A stretch of 64,000 nucleotides of DNA, from contig CANNCZ010000002.1 of assembly GCA_947503275.1 (NCBI GenBank), positions 1,136,733 to 1,200,732 on the forward strand. The letters are read 5' to 3'. A program made the position numbers and the translations under genes. How positions within the stretch are numbered: the first letter of the stretch is position 1; each line of letters begins with the position of its first letter. This document shows, piece by piece, positions 62,111-64,000 of the stretch. The DNA is from an uncultured Erythrobacter sp. Lineage in GTDB: Bacteria > Pseudomonadota > Alphaproteobacteria > Sphingomonadales > Sphingomonadaceae. Under the pieces are notes generated by a model that saw only the letters and a program-made list of their open reading frames with translations, had not been told where the DNA came from and did no database searches.

Positions 62111-62803
62111 GTGGAGTTTCTATATTCGAATGAGTTATCCATCCTTAGGTGGGTGCATATTCTGGCCATGGTCTATTGGCTTGGCGGTGAATGGGGTGTG
62201 TTTCAGACCAGCTATCATGTGACCAACCCGGCGCTCTCTCTCGAAGAACGCAAGCGCCACATGGAAACCGCCTACCGGATTGATATTCTGGCGCGCACGG
62301 GCATCGTTCTGTTGCTGCCGCTGGGCCTGCATATGGGCAAGATCTACGGCTTTGTCCCGCTGCTCGATGGCGCGGGCGTTTGGCTCATGTGGCTGTTCTT
62401 TGCGGTTTGGTTGGCCATGACTTGGACCGCGTTCTTTAAGCGCGAAACCGATATTGGGATTAAAGTAACGCAGCTGGAGGAATGGCTCCGTTACCCGCTG
62501 ATTGCTGTGATTTTGATCACCAGCTTCATGGCGCTTGGCGGCACCGGGCCGATTGAATCGGGCGAGAACAACCAATGGTACCCGGCGAAAATGGCGCTCT
62601 ATGCCTTTGCGCTTTGCATCGGGCTGTTCTTAAGGCTTGTCATGCGCCGTTGGACCGCGCGCTTCCGGATACTTGCGATGGGACCCGATGCCGAGCAAGA
62701 GGCGGCTTTGGCGCGAGAGATCGGCTGGGCGCGGATCGCCGCGTATATTTATTGGATCACCATCGCATCGGTCTGCTTTCTTGGCGCCGTAAAACCCTTC
62801 TGA
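62111..62803 (+). CDS. CopD/DUF2269-like integral membrane protein
   Basis: 230 residues from GTG 62111, with GAGGG upstream. Five or six hydrophobic helices are visible, opening with LRWVHILAMVYWLGGEWGVF, whose conserved Trp-His pair resembles CopD-like or DUF2269-like membrane proteins that bind haem or copper. Function unknown. It is separate from the preceding operon by 38 bases and precedes a DUF1330 gene by 12 bases. Confidence 0.72.
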   Translation: MEFLYSNELSILRWVHILAMVYWLGGEWGVFQTSYHVTNPALSLEERKRHMETAYRIDILARTGIVLLLPLGLHMGKIYGFVPLLDGAGVWLMWLFFAVWLAMTWTAFFKRETDIGIKVTQLEEWLRYPLIAVILITSFMALGGTGPIESGENNQWYPAKMALYAFALCIGLFLRLVMRRWTARFRILAMGPDAEQEAALAREIGWARIAAYIYWITIASVCFLGAVKPF

Positions 62804-62815
62804 TCGGAATTCACT

Positions 62816-63121
62816 ATGCCTGCCTATATGATCGTCACCGCCGCCATTCATGACCGAGATAAATTCGTGTCCGGATATGGCGCGGCGGCGGCGAAATTAA
62901 TCGAGCAATTCGGCGGCGAGTATTTGTTGCGCGGGCCCGGTGCGGAATGTCTTGAAGGTGACTTTGGCGATGGGGCGAGCATGGTCATCTCCAAATGGCC
63001 GGACCGTGATGCGGTAAAGGCATTTTGGAACAGCCCCGAATATGCCGAGGCGAAGAAGCTACGCGAAGGGCTAGCCGATGTTCAGGTCTTGGTGATCGAC
63101 GGGCCTGAGCTTTCCGCGTAA
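62816..63121 (+). CDS. DUF1330 family protein
   Basis: 101 residues forming a ferredoxin-like alpha+beta (dimeric barrel) fold: MPAYMIVTAAIHDRDKFVSG, then GGEYLLRGPG and WPDRDAVKAFWNSPEYAEAK. This is the standard DUF1330 pattern. Function unknown. It is closely spaced before the YeiH-type gene (10 bases). Confidence 0.9.
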   Translation: MPAYMIVTAAIHDRDKFVSGYGAAAAKLIEQFGGEYLLRGPGAECLEGDFGDGASMVISKWPDRDAVKAFWNSPEYAEAKKLREGLADVQVLVIDGPELSA

Positions 63122-63131
63122 CTCAGCCGAT

Positions 63132-64000
63132 ATGACCAACCGCAATCCCGACCCTGCGCTTTATGCGGGCGACCTTTTTGGCGAAATTTATCAGGCAGAG
63201 CGGCAAAAAGCCCCTGTGCGCGTCACGATTTCGGCGCTGTTTCCCGGGATTGCAACGACCCTGATCGTCGGGTTTGCGGCGCTGTGGTTGGCGCAGCAAT
63301 ATGGCTTTCCGGCGATCCTTGCGGGGCTATTACTGGGTTTGGCGCTTCATTTCCTATCCGAACATCCCGCGCTCGGCGAGGGCCTCGATTTCGTATCGCG
63401 TCATTTCCTGCGCATCGGGATCGTGCTGCTTGGTTTGCAGGTTTCGTTGGCACAGATTGCGCAAGTGGGCTGGGCCGCATTTGCGGGGCTCATCGCGATT
63501 ATGACGGCGGCTTTTGGTGCAGGTTTGCTGGGCGCCAAGCTTGCAGGCCAAGGGCGCTATGCCGGGACGCTGGCTGGCGGAGCGACTGCGATTTGCGGAG
63601 CGTCGGCGGCGCTCGCGCTCTACGGAGTTATCGGACAACACCGGCTGGATCAGGCACGCTTTACGCTGACTTTGGTGGGCGTCGCTTTGGCGAGTGCGCT
63701 TGCTCTAACCCTCTATCCCGCGATTGCGGCCACGTTGAACCTGTCTGACAATCAGGCGGGCTATCTCATCGGCTCTTCAATTCACGATGTCGCTCAGGCG
63801 ATTGGCGGGGGGTATGCGGTGTCCGATGCAGCAGGGGTGCAAGCGACCGTTATCAAGCTGGCGCGAGTCGCGCTGCTGGCACCAATTGTCGCGCTGGTGG
63901 CTTTGTGGCTGGGGCAGGCGGGCGGCAATGACAAGAAATCAGGGCCAATTTGGCGGCGACTGTCGGTCCCGTGGTTTATTCTCGGGTTTTTGGCCTTGGT
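63132..64000 (+). CDS. YeiH/UPF0324 family putative sulfate exporter (3' truncated by window)
   Basis: The frame from ATG 63132 is open to the right edge (289 complete codons seen). A short N-terminal cytoplasmic part is followed by hydrophobic helices: GIATTLIVGFAALWLAQQYG, FPAILAGLLLGLALHFL and IGIVLLGLQVSLAQIAQVGW, then GGATAICGASAALALYGVIG, the family signature. YeiH proteins are predicted inner-membrane exporters; the substrate is not established. The 3' end lies outside the window. Confidence 0.88.
   Translation, partial: MTNRNPDPALYAGDLFGEIYQAERQKAPVRVTISALFPGIATTLIVGFAALWLAQQYGFPAILAGLLLGLALHFLSEHPALGEGLDFVSRHFLRIGIVLLGLQVSLAQIAQVGWAAFAGLIAIMTAAFGAGLLGAKLAGQGRYAGTLAGGATAICGASAALALYGVIGQHRLDQARFTLTLVGVALASALALTLYPAIAATLNLSDNQAGYLIGSSIHDVAQAIGGGYAVSDAAGVQATVIKLARVALLAPIVALVALWLGQAGGNDKKSGPIWRRLSVPWFILGFLAL

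Noticed and set aside
1..64000. CRISPR array
   Set aside because: No regularly spaced direct repeats seen; the dispersed repeats are irregular, degenerate and in both orientations.

Overview
The window reads as a chromosomal segment of an alphaproteobacterium of the order Sphingomonadales, most likely Erythrobacteraceae. The reasons are an FzlA-type GST-like protein, a 56-residue SDHAF4/DUF1674 protein, a VPAP-type PEP-CTERM protein, two large TonB-dependent receptors, a DUF2924/serine-recombinase pair and moderately high GC content. This assignment is from recognition only; no database was searched.

Layout. 1-22.5 kb is compact and housekeeping-like: fzlA, msrB, a class A penicillin-binding protein, a convergent hflK-hflC-degP operon, an Mrp ATPase, a lone molybdenum-hydroxylase large subunit, hemH, a P450, an SDHAF4-like gene, rsmB, msrA, a secreted methyltransferase, aguB, folK, a PEP-CTERM protein and a TPR lipoprotein. 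A tRNA-Lys gene at 22.55 kb is followed by a DUF2924/serine-recombinase pair, and from there to about 60 kb the content is accessory. It holds a TetR/DUF3604/TonB-receptor module (25.3-30.2 kb) and a persulfide-response operon in which every start overlaps the previous stop (sqrR-like, persulfide dioxygenase, two YeeE/YedE halves, SulP; 30.5-34.4 kb). Next comes a group of envelope proteins of largely unknown function (34.6-45.4 kb): RcnB-like, DUF6152 with membrane domains, two YHYH proteins, an EF-hand protein, MORN repeats, a His-rich SCO protein and a two-component system. Then follow YdcF and MBL-fold proteins, the RNA-repair operon rtcBA with its sigma-54 activator rtcR (48.2-52.3 kb), and a LysR / truncated DUF819 / S51-peptidase / TonB-receptor module (52.8-58.3 kb). 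From 60.5 kb the sequence returns to compact, core-like genes and ends inside a YeiH-type transporter.

Working together. The sulfur operon pairs a two-cysteine repressor with persulfide oxidation and sulfur-anion transport. rtcR and rtcBA form a self-contained inducible RNA-repair unit, with a matching sigma-54 promoter and a strong leader hairpin. The 34.6-45.4 kb group looks like one exported, possibly metal-handling system with its own sensor kinase, and is the best candidate for undescribed biology. Degenerate intergenic repeats, built from a 17-nt core resembling ACGACCCAATTGCGGAC and a 16-nt core GTCCGCTTCCACCCCC, are scattered through 30-60 kb. I did not see them in the first 22 kb.
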